Assembly (NCBI RefSeq): GCF_000226955.1
Contig: NZ_AGFU01000023.1
Location: forward strand, 42,171 to 106,170
Length of the DNA: 64,000 nt
Direction: 5' to 3'
Source: Sphingomonas elodea ATCC 31461
Lineage (GTDB): Bacteria > Pseudomonadota > Alphaproteobacteria > Sphingomonadales > Sphingomonadaceae
Part shown: positions 35,901-45,380 of the stretch, in pieces
Layout: each line of letters begins with the position of its first letter
Numbering within the stretch: position 1 is the stretch's first letter
Notes under the pieces: generated by a model
What the model was told of the DNA's origin: nothing
Seen by the model: the letters and a program-made list of their open reading frames with translations, nothing else
Database searches by the model: none
Translations under genes and position numbers: made by a program

Positions 35901-37960
35901 TGCACCAGCCCGATCGCGGTCGCGCCGCCACTGCTGCCGCTGCCGACGATGCTTGTGCAGGCCGATCCTGCCGCCGCGCCGCCGTTTGCGGTGATCGTCC
36001 GCACGATCAGCATGAAGCACTGCCCGGCGGACAAGGTGGAGCTCCCGCCCGACATGGTCAGGTCGGAATTGGGCAGGTGGACCGCGCCGACGAAGACGTT
36101 CTGCGCGCCCGCCGACCAACTCGTCGCTTCGCCGGTCAGGCTGTCGAGCAGCAGGTCGGCGATCGCGCCGCCGGAAACGGTGGTGCTGCTCGCGATCAGC
36201 TTGCTCTTTGCGCCGCCCGCCAGGTTGATCGTGCCGGACAGCAGGATCGACACGTTCACCCCCGCCAGGTCGAACCCGGAAACGTCGACGCCCTCCAGCG
36301 TCGATCCGTAGCTCTGGCCCGTCACCGGCGAGCTGTAGGGCCAGGTAGTGCCGCCGGTGCCGTTCACCAGATTGCCCGAGACCGTGTATCGTCCCGCACC
36401 GAACAGCGCCGAACCCGCAACGTTCAGATTGCCCTTGATCAGATGGTTGGCGGTCCGGCCGAACACGATCCGGCTGCCGCCGGCAGTGACGATATCGCCG
36501 GCCGCGCTGAACGCGCCGTCACCCATCAGCATCACCGCGCTGCCGGACAGGGCGATCGCCGGGGCCGATCCGACGGCGCCGATCCGGTACGCCCCGGCGC
36601 CCGCCGCCAGCGTCGATCCGCCGTCGATGGCGATGCCGCCGCGCACGTCGAGATCACCCGCGCCCATCGTCAGCCAGCTGCCCCCGGCGATGCTGATCGC
36701 GCCGAAGGCATGGTCGCCGGCTCCCAGCGCCAGTGTCGCACCACCGCCCAGCGCCAGCGCGCCGTTGACGGTCACAGGCCCGTTGCCGAAACGGTTGGTC
36801 CCCGAAAAACTGATCGTCCCGCTCCCGATCGCCAGGCTGCCATTGCCGAACGTCACCCCGTTCGAACCGCTGTCGAATCCGCCATTGATCGCAAGGTTGA
36901 CGTCGCCGAACGTCACCGTCGATCCGCCGCCGATCGACACGCCGTTGGCGACGGTGATGGTCGACCCGCTCTGGAACTGGACGTTCATACCGCCCTCGAT
37001 CGTCAGTCGCCCGATCGTGTAGGTTCCGGCGGGTATGACGAAGTTGCTCGACGAGCCCCTGCGGTACGCCGCAACGGTGATGGAGGGCGATCCGCCGATC
37101 ACCCAGTCGGCGCCCGCCGGGGTCGAGGGATTGCTGATCGTGCGCGGCGCCGTTCTGCTGCCGATCAGCTGCCGTGCGGCCGCCAGCTCGGCATTGCCCT
37201 CCAATGGATCGGCGAGCGAGGTCGCGGTGTTGACCCGCTTGTCGGCAGGCGGAATGTTGCCGTTCCACGATGGATTGGTGAAACTGCCCGCATAGCGGAG
37301 CAACGTGGTGGTGAGCGTGCCCCAGTCGTTCAGCACGCTACCCGCGCCCGACACGATGTTCTTGGCCGCGATGCGCGTCCCCCGATTGGCGATATCGGCC
37401 ACCGCCGCGACCGAGCAGTCCGGCGCATCGATGGTCGCGCCGCCGCTGGTGGCGATACCGGTGCCGGAGGAGGCGAGCGCGAGAATGCAGGGCGGCGCGA
37501 TCGGGCTGGTGCTGCCGAGCGAGGCGAACGACGCCGCGCCCACCTGATAGCTGCCGCGATAGCCCAGCGCGGTGGCTACGGCAAAGGGCACCGGGGTGGT
37601 CACGGTCACCTTCACCGCCTTGGCGCCGCTGCTCGGCACGTCGGTCACCAGCGCCGCGGTCACGATCGCATTGGTCATGCCGTTCGCCACCGCCACGTCC
37701 TGGGCGGTCGGCAGCAGCACGGCTTCGTTGGCGTTGGCGGCGCTGTAGGCGAGGGCGGCGCTGAGCGCGGCGGCATCAGCGGTCCGCTGGTTGCTGATCA
37801 TCTGGCTGTAGCCGCGCGCGAGATCGACGGAGATGGTCGCCATGCCCAGCAGGGCGGTGATCGCCAGCGCCCCGATCGCGGCGACGGCGCCACGCACATC
37901 GCCGCCGAGCGCGCACGGGATCAGACGGAAATAGGGCGGGGCCTGCGGGCGCATGGCCAT
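35897..37960 (-). CDS. TadG-like protein with a glycine-rich repeat domain
   Basis: This 687-residue protein has an N-terminal helix (GAVAAIGALAITALLGMATISVDLARGY) followed by TADAAALSAALAYS, typical of TadG-type proteins that begin with a membrane anchor and pass into the periplasm. Residues about 330-560 are a run of imperfect glycine/serine-rich units such as GGGSTVTFGDVNLAINGGFD, GNGSLAIGSGTISFSG and GGGATLALGAGDHAFG, which suggests a right-handed beta-helix like polymer-binding or adhesin proteins. The ATG at 37960 has only a weak ribosome-binding site. First gene of the tadG-tadE-tadE operon; likely at the cell surface. Confidence 0.75.
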   Translation of the reverse strand: MAMRPQAPPYFRLIPCALGGDVRGAVAAIGALAITALLGMATISVDLARGYSQMISNQRTADAAALSAALAYSAANANEAVLLPTAQDVAVANGMTNAIVTAALVTDVPSSGAKAVKVTVTTPVPFAVATALGYRGSYQVGAASFASLGSTSPIAPPCILALASSGTGIATSGGATIDAPDCSVAAVADIANRGTRIAAKNIVSGAGSVLNDWGTLTTTLLRYAGSFTNPSWNGNIPPADKRVNTATSLADPLEGNAELAAARQLIGSRTAPRTISNPSTPAGADWVIGGSPSITVAAYRRGSSSNFVIPAGTYTIGRLTIEGGMNVQFQSGSTITVANGVSIGGGSTVTFGDVNLAINGGFDSGSNGVTFGNGSLAIGSGTISFSGTNRFGNGPVTVNGALALGGGATLALGAGDHAFGAISIAGGSWLTMGAGDLDVRGGIAIDGGSTLAAGAGAYRIGAVGSAPAIALSGSAVMLMGDGAFSAAGDIVTAGGSRIVFGRTANHLIKGNLNVAGSALFGAGRYTVSGNLVNGTGGTTWPYSSPVTGQSYGSTLEGVDVSGFDLAGVNVSILLSGTINLAGGAKSKLIASSTTVSGGAIADLLLDSLTGEATSWSAGAQNVFVGAVHLPNSDLTMSGGSSTLSAGQCFMLIVRTITANGGAAAGSACTSIVGSGSSGGATAIGLVQ

Positions 37961-38080
37961 GAATATATCGGAACTAGGTCGAGGCTTGGTTAACGGACGA
38001 GCCGCGCTCGCACCCCGTTGCCGAGCAGGTTGACCCATAAACTACACCGAGTAATGTCGCAGGCAAAATAGCGGGAGAGA

Positions 38081-39094
38081 ATGATGCGCAAGCGACGAAC
38101 GCAGGCAGCCCTGGTCGCAATGTGCTTGGCAAGCATCGCAACGACGGCATTCGCGCAGCAGGCAGTACCGCCCGTGCCCGGCTCGAATCCGATCATCCGG
38201 GACAAGTTCACTGCCGATCCCGCGCCTCTGGTGGTGAAGGACAGGCTCTATCTCTACGTCGGGCACGACGAAGCCCAGCGCGATGAAATGTTCAACATGC
38301 GCGAGTGGCTGGTCTACTCCACGACCGACATGCGCCATTGGACCGATCATGGCCCTATCCTGCGCGTCGCCGACTTCAAATGGGCAAAGCAGGACGCCTG
38401 GGCCTCGCAGGCGATCCAGAAGAACGGGAAGTTCTGGTTCTACGCGGCGGTCGAGCATGACGCGACCAATCCCGGCAAGGCGATCGCCGTCGCCGTGTCC
38501 GACAGCCCGACCGGGCCCTTCGTCGACGCCAAGGGCTCGGCCCTGATCACGAACCGCATGACCCCCAAGGGCACCCATAGCTGGGAGGACATCGACCCCA
38601 CCGTCTTCACCGACGACGACGGCACCACCTGGATCGCCTGGGGAAATCGCCAGTGCTACATCGCCCGGTTGAAGCCCAACATGATCGAGCTCGACGGGCC
38701 GATCACCGAAATCACCCCGCCGCATTTCGAGGAAGGGCCCTGGCTACACAAGCGCGGCAACCTCTACTATCTGACCTACGCATCGCTTGATCGCGCGACG
38801 CATCGCGACGAGAAGATCTCCTATTCCACCGCGCCCTCCCTTCAGGGACCCTGGACCTATCGCGGCGAGCTCACCGGCTCGGGCAAGTACAGCTTCACCA
38901 TCCACCCCGGCATCGCCGAGTTCAAGGGCGACTGGTATCTGTTCCTGCACAATGCGACCCTTTCGATCGGCGATCTGAACGGCGCCATCGGCCGCCGCGC
39001 GGTGACCGTCGAGCGGCTGACGTACAATCCGGACAGGACCATGAAGCCCGTCGTCCAGACCGAAGCGGGCGTCACGGCCACCAGAAAGCCCTGA
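38081..39094 (+). CDS. GH43 family beta-xylosidase/arabinofuranosidase
   Basis: This 337-residue exported enzyme has a signal peptide (to about residue 25, AFAQQ) and the five-bladed propeller signature of GH43. The base Asp is in ADPAP (D46), the pKa-modulating Asp in DIDPTVF (D172), and the acid Glu in FEEGPW (E218). GGGAGAG lies right before the start; ATG 38084 is an alternative. It probably removes xylose or arabinose from plant hemicellulose. It is divergent from the Tad operon and is followed by the IS region. Confidence 0.88.
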   Translation: MMRKRRTQAALVAMCLASIATTAFAQQAVPPVPGSNPIIRDKFTADPAPLVVKDRLYLYVGHDEAQRDEMFNMREWLVYSTTDMRHWTDHGPILRVADFKWAKQDAWASQAIQKNGKFWFYAAVEHDATNPGKAIAVAVSDSPTGPFVDAKGSALITNRMTPKGTHSWEDIDPTVFTDDDGTTWIAWGNRQCYIARLKPNMIELDGPITEITPPHFEEGPWLHKRGNLYYLTYASLDRATHRDEKISYSTAPSLQGPWTYRGELTGSGKYSFTIHPGIAEFKGDWYLFLHNATLSIGDLNGAIGRRAVTVERLTYNPDRTMKPVVQTEAGVTATRKP

Positions 39095-39410
39095 GCCGAC
39101 CTGCGGGCCGACCGCGCGGACGGTGTGGCCGATCGCGTTGGGATCCTGCAACCGGCACCAACCAGTGGTCTACCTCAGGCGAGGAGACGGCGACCCTCCA
39201 TCACATCGCGCTGGCGATGGTGCTAAGGCGGCACGATCCACGCGCGGGCGTCGCCGCTGATCTTCGGCCTGACAACGATGCGTTGCCGCGCTTTTCTTGC
39301 GAGACCACTGCTTTTGGGGCGGGCAGCCAGGCTTGCGTGCGCACGAGAAAATTGCGCTACGGACGTCAACCTTCCAGAATGATTTACATAATCTATATTA
39401 TCGATTGTTC
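39095..39410. other. Gene-free stretch before the ISNCY element
   Basis: No convincing gene on either strand. It becomes AT-richer toward 39370-39405 (runs of TATA and TTAC), which contrasts with the surroundings and ends exactly where the ISNCY-type left end begins. Confidence 0.5.
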
Positions 39411-40954
39411 GGATGGCGGGAGGGTGTAAGCGCAACGTACAAATGTCACAGCTCAGCAAATTAGAAATGGCACAATCGTGCCTTCGCTGAGGCGATCGTG
39501 TCCATGGGCGCCCTCGACAATGAGGGTGTGCAGCGATGGCGGTGCTGGCGATGAGCGATACCGAGATCCACCGGTTCGACACCTTGATGCGGCTCGAGCG
39601 CGGCGAGCTTCGGCCGGCCCGGGCTATGGAGCTCCTTGGACTGGAGCGCAGTCAACTATATCGGCTGCTCCGCCGGCTACGCGCGGACGGCGCTGCTGGC
39701 CTGGTATCGCGGAAGCGAGGCCGCCCCAGCAATCGGCGGTTCAGCGATGCCTTCCGCGAGGATGTCGTTGCCATCGTTCGCGAGCGATATGCCGATTTCG
39801 GCCCGACGCTCGCGGCCGAGTATCTCGCCGAGCGCCACGGCATCACGCTGTCGCACGAGACGCTGCGCCAGCTGATGATCGGCGCCGGCCTCTGGAGAGC
39901 CAAGGCTGCCAAGCGCGCCAGGCTCCACCAGACCCGCAACCGCCGCGAGCGCCGCGGCGAGCTAATCCAGGTCGACGGCTCGGATCATGACTGGTTCGAG
40001 GGTCGCGGCCCACGCTGCAGCCTGCTGGTCTACATCGACGATGCCACCAGCGAGCTGATGCACCTTGAGATGGCGGAAAGCGAGAGCGCCCTCTCCTACC
40101 TGCAGGCGACACGCACCTATCTTGAGAAGCACGGCAAGCCGATCGCCTTCTATTCGGACAAGCACAGCGCCTTCCGGAACAACCGCGCGACGGCGGACAG
40201 CGACGGCATGTCGCACCTCGGCCGCGCGCTCGACAAGCTCGGCGTGGAGATCATCTGCGCCAACTCACCCCAGGCCAAGGGGCGGGTCGAGCGGGCCAAC
40301 AGCACGCTCCAGAACCGCCTCGTCAAAGCGATGCGGCTTGAAGGCATCTCCTCCATCGAAGAGGCCAACACCTTCCTCCTCTCTTACCTCCTGCGCCACA
40401 ATGCTCAGTTCGCCTGCCCACCTGCGGATCCTCGGGACGCCCATCGGCCGCTTGCCCCGAACGAGAATGTGGAAGCCGAGATGGTCTGGCGCGTCGAGCG
40501 CTCCGTCACCGGCGCTCTGGCGCTCCACTACAACAAGGCGATGTTCATCCTGGAGCCGACGCCGCTGGCGCGGACGCTGGCCCGCAAGCGCGTCCACGTA
40601 TGCGAATTTCCCGATGGGCGCATTGAGGTGCGGCACGGCGAAGTGGTTCTGCTCTACCGCGTCTACGACAAGATGCAGCGGGTCAATCAGGCCGAGATCG
40701 TCGAGAACAAGCGGCTTGGCGCGGCCCTTGCCATGGCGCAGGCTATACAGAGCGCCAACCCGCACCACCGGCAGCGGAACAACAATGCGCCAGCTCGCAG
40801 CTCACAGTCGGTGGGCGTTTTCGCTACGTCGCGGGTGGTGCTGGATGAGGGACGATTGGGGAACGAGCTACCAAAGCGACGGGGAAGACCGCCCCTCCCC
40901 CGCGTAAAGCGTCAGCTGGACTCCGCCGCCGGGGAAAAGCAGACTGTCCGCTGA
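39411..40954 (+). mobile_element. ISNCY-type insertion sequence, left end intact, right end not found
   Basis: The left boundary is set by a 39-base sequence (39411-39449, starting GGATGGCGGGAGGGTG) that recurs exactly at 50308-50346. Upstream sequence differs at the two places. Within the first 60 bases, TAGAAATGGCAC is the reverse of the TGTGCCATTTCTA motif in the structured repeats at 50 and 54 kb, which suggests transposase-binding ends. The element contains a full-length transposase. The expected right end is absent; an IS1182-type element begins 30 bases after the transposase stop and may have removed it. Confidence 0.65.
39536..40954 (+). CDS. ISNCY-family transposase
   Basis: This 472-residue DDE transposase has an N-terminal helix-turn-helix (RPARAMELLGLERSQLYRLL) and a second DNA-binding block (RGRPSNRRFSDAFREDVVAI). 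The integrase-like catalytic core has QVDGSDHDWF, LVYIDDATSELMHL, FYSDKHSAFR and ANSPQAKGRVERANSTLQ. The C-terminal part contains LYRVYDKMQRVNQAEI, found again in the deleted copy at 50.5 kb. It looks intact. ATG 39551 (MSDTEIHRF) is an alternative start. Confidence 0.85.
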   Translation: MAVLAMSDTEIHRFDTLMRLERGELRPARAMELLGLERSQLYRLLRRLRADGAAGLVSRKRGRPSNRRFSDAFREDVVAIVRERYADFGPTLAAEYLAERHGITLSHETLRQLMIGAGLWRAKAAKRARLHQTRNRRERRGELIQVDGSDHDWFEGRGPRCSLLVYIDDATSELMHLEMAESESALSYLQATRTYLEKHGKPIAFYSDKHSAFRNNRATADSDGMSHLGRALDKLGVEIICANSPQAKGRVERANSTLQNRLVKAMRLEGISSIEEANTFLLSYLLRHNAQFACPPADPRDAHRPLAPNENVEAEMVWRVERSVTGALALHYNKAMFILEPTPLARTLARKRVHVCEFPDGRIEVRHGEVVLLYRVYDKMQRVNQAEIVENKRLGAALAMAQAIQSANPHHRQRNNNAPARSSQSVGVFATSRVVLDEGRLGNELPKRRGRPPLPRVKRQLDSAAGEKQTVR

Positions 40955-40984
40955 TGATGGAAAAGCTGCCGGTCTGTTCCCGCC

Positions 40985-42515
40985 CGATTGTGTTGAAAAA
41001 CCTGCCCTTGAAGTCGCGGTGACGGTCTGATTCACTCTCGTTGGTCGGCGGGAGACGTGCGGATGATGGGCGAGCGAACCGTGTCGCAGGAGTCGCTCTT
41101 CTACAGCTTCAACCTGGAGCGGCACGTGCCGGCGGACCACCTGCTGCGCTCGATCGACCGCTTCGTCGACCTGTCGGATCTGCGCGAGCAGCTGCGTCCC
41201 TTCTACAGCGAGAAGGGCCGCCCCTCGGTCGATCCCGAGCTGATGCTGCGGATGCTGATCATCGGCTATTAGATGGGCATCCGCTCCGAGCGCCGGCTGT
41301 GCGAGGAAGTGCATGTGAACCTGGCCTATCGCTGGTTCTGCCGGCTCGGGCTGGAAGGCGACGTGCCGAACCACTCGACCTTCTCCAAGAACCGGCACGG
41401 CAGGTTCCGCGACAGCGACCTGCTGCGCCGCCTGTTCGAGACGACGGTGGCGCGCTGCATCGCCGAGAAGCTGGTCGGCGGCGAAGGCTTCGCGGTCGAT
41501 GCCAGCCTGATCCGGGCCGATGCCGGCCGGCAGAACGTCGTCGATGATGCCGGGCAGCTTCCCCCGGCCAGCGCCAGCCATGCGGTGCGGGAATATCTGG
41601 CCGTGCTCGACGATGCCGCGTTCGGCGGTGCGACGCCGGTGCCGCCCAAGCAACTGGCGGTGGCCGATCCCGCGGCACGGTGGACGGCGGCGTCACGCGA
41701 CCGCGCCTTCTTCGCCTATTCGACCAACTATCTGATCGACCTCGACCATGCCGTGATCGTCGATGTCGAGGCGACCACCGCGATCCGCCAGGCCGAGGTC
41801 ACCGCCCAGCGCCGGATGATCGAGCGCACGCACGACCGGTTCGGACTGTGGCCCGAGCGGCTCGCGGCGGATACCGGATACGGCGATGCCAGGAACCTGG
41901 CCTGGCTGGTGGAGGAACGCGGCATCGAGCCGCACATCCCGGTGTTCGACAAGTCGGCCCGGCGCGACGGCAGCTTCGCGCGCGCCGACTTCGTCTTCGA
42001 CCATGACGATGACAGCTATGTCTGCCCCGCCGGCAAGCGCCTGCGGCAACGCCGGAAGCACTATCGGGAAGCGCGCCCCTTCGTCGACGCAGAGGGCATG
42101 GCCCGGTACCGCGCCAGCAAGTATGATTGCGACGCCTGCGCCCTCAAGCCGCGTTGCTGCCCCAACGCACCCACCCGCAAGATCCTGCGTTCAATCCATG
42201 AGGGCGCCCGCGACATGGCGCGCGATATCGCCGACACTGACGCCTATGTCGCATCCCGCCGCCAGCGGAAGAAGGTCGAGATGCTGTTCGCCCACCTCAA
42301 GCGCATCCTCAATCTGCGCCGCCTGCGGCTCCGAGGACCCAATGGTGCGAAAGATGAATTCCACCTCGCCGCCACCGCCCAGAACCTCCGCAAGCTCGCC
42401 AAGATTATCCCGATGCCCGCCATGGCCGGAGCGCAGTAAGCGCCGCGCCCGCTCGTCAGCAGCGCTCACCCATCATGCCGACCGGCGCTCGAAGCCGCCT
42501 TTTTCAACACAATCG
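40985..42515 (+). mobile_element. IS1182-type insertion sequence
   Basis: A perfect 16-bp inverted repeat, CGATTGTGTTGAAAAA at 40985-41000 and its complement at 42500-42515, brackets a single transposase frame. No clear target duplication is visible at the outer edges. The element lies directly after the ISNCY transposase. The sequence from 42516 to 42630 holds no gene. Confidence 0.8.
41057..42439 (+). pseudogene. IS1182-family transposase with an in-frame amber codon
   Basis: Residues 1-71 (MRMMGERTVSQESLFYSFNL to LMLRMLIIGY) end at TAG 41270-41272. The very next codon continues in the same frame with MGIRSERRLCEEVHVNLAYR and runs to 42439. Together they make one normal transposase of about 460 residues: a DUF772-type N-terminus, the DDE core (FAVDASLIRADA, AADTGYGDARN) and a cysteine cluster (CDACALKPRCC). 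A single base change (for example TTG to TAG) explains the stop. The downstream part has ATG right after the stop and could be made separately, but the enzyme is probably inactive. Confidence 0.8.
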
Positions 42516-42630
42516 ACCAAAATAGGTCGTGCATATGTGCCAGCTCGATCGTCTGCTTCTGACCGAAGCCGACTATCGAGCGCGCTGTAGCAGTCTGATT
42601 GCAAAGCGTCTCAGGCTATAGTCACTCGCG

Positions 42631-43641
42631 CTAGCCATCGCCGTTAGCGGCGAGCGAGCATCCTGCCATATGCAACTGCAATGTTGAAGGCATCGGCCAA
42701 GTGAGCCGCCCGCCAGCCCGTTCCATCACTGCTGAAGCAATGGCAAGCCCAAGGCCTGAGCCGGGCGAGTGCTCCCCTTTGGCGAAGCGACTGAGCATCC
42801 GGATCCTCTCGACTTCCGGGACACCGGTCCCTTCATCCTGCACGATGATGACAATCTCCTCGCCAGTCACGGACACCGACAAAGAAACACTTCTCTGACC
42901 ATGGAGCAGCGCATTGCTGACGAGATTGCGCAAAGCCTCATCGAGGTCAGGCACATTCACCTGAGCCGCTAACTCGGCATCGACGGTGATTGTGCGGCCC
43001 ATCTTGTCAGCAAGTGGCAAAAACTCGGCGGCAATCTGCCGGGCCAGTCGGGACGCATCGACAAGGGGCGCGCAACCACCGGGCTTACTGGGGCCATCCA
43101 GCCGGGCCATGGCGAGCACCTGAGCGATGGACCGTTGCATACGGTCCAGATCGGTGGCCAGACCCGCCACATCGATGCTGGCACCGTCTTGCCACTGGTC
43201 TATCCGCAGCTTCGCAAGCGCGAGTGGGGTGCGAAGCGCATGGGCTGCATCGGCCGCTAACCGCCGCTCGTTCAGATAGGCAAAGGCGAGGCGATCAAGC
43301 GCCTGATTTGTCGCGGCTACGAAGGGCTGGATTTCCTTCGGCAGTCCTTCCTCGCAAAGTCTCCTGTCCGGTTGGTCAGGCCCGATCTCTTGCAATGCGG
43401 CGACGGCGGAAGAGAGCGGCTTGAGGCTCCAGCCGGCCACCAGCACGCCCACCAGCGGAGCAATCACTGCGAACGGCAGAAGGACCAGCAGCAGTTCTGC
43501 ATATTCTACATGGGCTGGATCGACATTTCTGCCCTGCTCAAGTTCCTTCAATTCAAGGGCAACGAAACCGAGCGTAGCCACGGCCGCCACGACGATAATG
43601 GCGGCGATAGAGAGACCGATGCGGCTCCTGAGCGAGGCCAT
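42631..43641 (-). CDS. Two-component sensor histidine kinase
   Basis: This 336-residue membrane kinase has two membrane segments (about 8-28 and 50-72) flanking a very short periplasmic loop. The phospho-acceptor is in AADAAHALRTPLA (H134). The ATPase domain has ALRNLVSNALLHG, DEGTGVPE and GSGLGLAIASAVMERAGG. The small sensing loop resembles QseC/PmrB-type or metal-sensing kinases. ATG 43641 shares its A with the stop of the response regulator gene, so the two are coupled. It probably controls the divergent RND efflux operon. Confidence 0.88.
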   Translation of the reverse strand: MASLRSRIGLSIAAIIVVAAVATLGFVALELKELEQGRNVDPAHVEYAELLLVLLPFAVIAPLVGVLVAGWSLKPLSSAVAALQEIGPDQPDRRLCEEGLPKEIQPFVAATNQALDRLAFAYLNERRLAADAAHALRTPLALAKLRIDQWQDGASIDVAGLATDLDRMQRSIAQVLAMARLDGPSKPGGCAPLVDASRLARQIAAEFLPLADKMGRTITVDAELAAQVNVPDLDEALRNLVSNALLHGQRSVSLSVSVTGEEIVIIVQDEGTGVPEVERIRMLSRFAKGEHSPGSGLGLAIASAVMERAGGRLTWPMPSTLQLHMAGCSLAANGDG

Positions 43642-44309
43642 CACGCCCTCGTCCCGAGCACCAGGCGCCAGCCGATGCCGCGCCGGCTTTCGATCCCACA
43701 GCCACCAGCCGCAAGCCGCCGACGCAGCCGTGAGACGATAGCCTCCACCGCATTTGGGCTCACCGCTTCATCGAGCGTGTAGAGCCGGTCCTGCACCATA
43801 TCGCGCACGGCGACATTGGGCGCGGATTCCATAAGCAGCTGGAGGAGGGCGAACTCGCGTCGTCCAAGATCGAGTCGTACATCACCGAGCCAGGCCTGCC
43901 TTCCGGCTGGGTCCAGCCGCAACAGGCCGTGAGTCAGAACCGGGGGCACGCGCTGACCGGGGCGGCGCAGCAGCGCGCGCAGCCGCGCGGCCACTTCGTC
44001 GAGATCATATGGCTTCACGATGTAGTCGTCAGCGCCGGCATCAAGGCCGGCGATGCGGTCCTCGATATCGCCATAGGCCGTGGCGACCAAGGATGGCACA
44101 CCACGCAGCGCCAAATCCGGGAGCAGGGAAAGTCCTTCGCCATCGGGCAGGCGGCGATCAACGATGGCCGCATCGAGGTGCACCACACCCAGACAATCGC
44201 GCGCACTAGCCAGCGAGCCAGCCGAATCGACGACGAAGCCGCGTCGTCGCAAGCCCTCTGCAGCCAACACGCGCAGATGCGTTTCATCTTCGATCAGTAG
44301 GATGTGCAT
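43641..44309 (-). CDS. OmpR-family response regulator
   Basis: This 222-residue regulator has a receiver domain MHILLIEDETHLRVLA with phospho-acceptor D51 (AAIVDRRLPDGEG) and the conserved Lys in YIVKPYDLDEV. A winged-helix C-terminus follows (LDLGRREFALLQLLMESAP, AVEAIVSRLRRRL). It is the first gene of the regulator-kinase operon and divergent from the efflux genes, with a direct-repeat site of the OmpR type in the gap. Confidence 0.9.
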   Translation of the reverse strand: MHILLIEDETHLRVLAAEGLRRRGFVVDSAGSLASARDCLGVVHLDAAIVDRRLPDGEGLSLLPDLALRGVPSLVATAYGDIEDRIAGLDAGADDYIVKPYDLDEVAARLRALLRRPGQRVPPVLTHGLLRLDPAGRQAWLGDVRLDLGRREFALLQLLMESAPNVAVRDMVQDRLYTLDEAVSPNAVEAIVSRLRRRLAAGGCGIESRRGIGWRLVLGTRA

Positions 44310-44327
44310 GGACGAAGCGATACCAGT

Positions 44328-44365
44328 TGCTGGGCACTGCGCCCAGCACGTCAGTGTTACGTCAG
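44328..44365. promoter_or_regulatory. Candidate response-regulator site in the divergent gap
   Basis: ACGTCAG occurs twice (44348-44354 and 44359-44365), 11 bases apart, the spacing typical of OmpR/PhoB-type tandem sites. Just beside it TGCTGGGC-N5-GCCCAGCA (44328-44348) forms an inverted repeat. Both lie between the regulator start (44309) and the efflux adaptor start (44388). Confidence 0.5.
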
Positions 44366-44387
44366 CCTTGTTTGCTAGGCAGTGCAG

Positions 44388-45380
44388 ATGCCCCTTCGTC
44401 CACACGCTTCGCTGACTGCGTTCATCCTTGCCTGCGGCGTATCGGCCTGCGGGGCGGCCCCTGCGGACAAACCACAGCCGCCTGCCAAAGTGGACGCGGT
44501 CGGGCATGAAACCGAGCTCATGCGCCTGACATTGACCGCGGACGCGGTGCGTCGGCTTGGCCTGGAAACCGAAGTGGCGGGCGCCGCAAAGGCGAACGTC
44601 TTTGCCCGGACCGTGCCCGGCGAGATCGTTGCCGCGCCGCGTGGCGGTGGTCTGCCAGTGGCAGCCGGAACCGATCAGACAGCGCTGGCGGGATTGCAGG
44701 CGCGTGCTGATGCCGATGCGCAGCGCGCGATGGCCGATCTGACGCTGGCCGAGGCCAATCTACGGCGCGCCAGCGGCCTTGTGGACGCAGAAGCTGGCAG
44801 CATACGCGCACGCGATGAGGCGACCCAGCAGGTCGCCGCCGCCAAGGCTGCTTTGGCCGGCGCAACCGGGCAGAGGCGGGCGCTTGGGCCTGCCGTGGCA
44901 ACCCTAGCCGATGGCGGGGCACTTTGGGTGCGCGCGCAAGTCCCCGCTGCCGACCTGGCGCGGCTTGATCGTGGAGCCTCCGTTTCCGTCAGGCCGGTGG
45001 GCGGCACTGGCGGGATCGTGGCAACGCCCGTGCGTGGGCCAGCCACGGCCACGACGGGAGCGGCCAGCATTGATCTCTACTACGCTCCGGCCATGCGGGC
45101 AGGCCTGAGGGTAGGCGAACGGGTGCTCGTCGATCTCCCGGAACAGGGCGGCCCCGACGCTGCCGCCATCGAAGTGCCCGCCTCGGCGATCCTGACCGAC
45201 ATCAATGGCGGCGAATGGGTCTATGTCGAAACCGCGCCTCGCCAGTTTGAACGTCGGCGGGTGGAAGTTGCCCGCATCATGGGCAAGCGGGCCATGGTGG
45301 CGCGCGGCCTCGCTTCTGGCGTTCGGGTCGTGACCGCCGGGGCTGCCGAACTGTTCGGCACCGAGTTCGGCACCAAGTGA
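44388..45380 (+). CDS. RND efflux periplasmic adaptor (membrane fusion protein)
   Basis: This 330-residue protein has an N-terminal lipoprotein-like signal (FILACGVSAC, Cys about residue 20). A long alpha-hairpin follows (about 90-165, TALAGLQARADADAQRAMAD and onward), then beta-barrel domains (ATLADGGALWVRAQVPAADL, VPASAILTDINGGEWVYVET) and a membrane-proximal end. This is the adaptor of a CzcB/CusB-like tripartite pump. ATG 44388 was chosen; GTG 44382 is possible. Its stop overlaps the start of the pump gene (ATGA). Confidence 0.85.
   Translation: MPLRPHASLTAFILACGVSACGAAPADKPQPPAKVDAVGHETELMRLTLTADAVRRLGLETEVAGAAKANVFARTVPGEIVAAPRGGGLPVAAGTDQTALAGLQARADADAQRAMADLTLAEANLRRASGLVDAEAGSIRARDEATQQVAAAKAALAGATGQRRALGPAVATLADGGALWVRAQVPAADLARLDRGASVSVRPVGGTGGIVATPVRGPATATTGAASIDLYYAPAMRAGLRVGERVLVDLPEQGGPDAAAIEVPASAILTDINGGEWVYVETAPRQFERRRVEVARIMGKRAMVARGLASGVRVVTAGAAELFGTEFGTK

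Noticed and set aside
36300-37100. A tandem DNA repeat or CRISPR-like array in the TadG-like gene
   Set aside because: The repetition is at protein level (Gly/Ser-rich units) with irregular spacing and no identical DNA repeats or spacers.
39095-39410. A small gene or RNA before the ISNCY element
   Set aside because: No ribosome-binding site, conserved motif or hairpin with T-run could be seen.
41057-42439. Two separate functional transposase genes
   Set aside because: Both parts are in one frame and together equal one standard transposase; a single TAG separates them.
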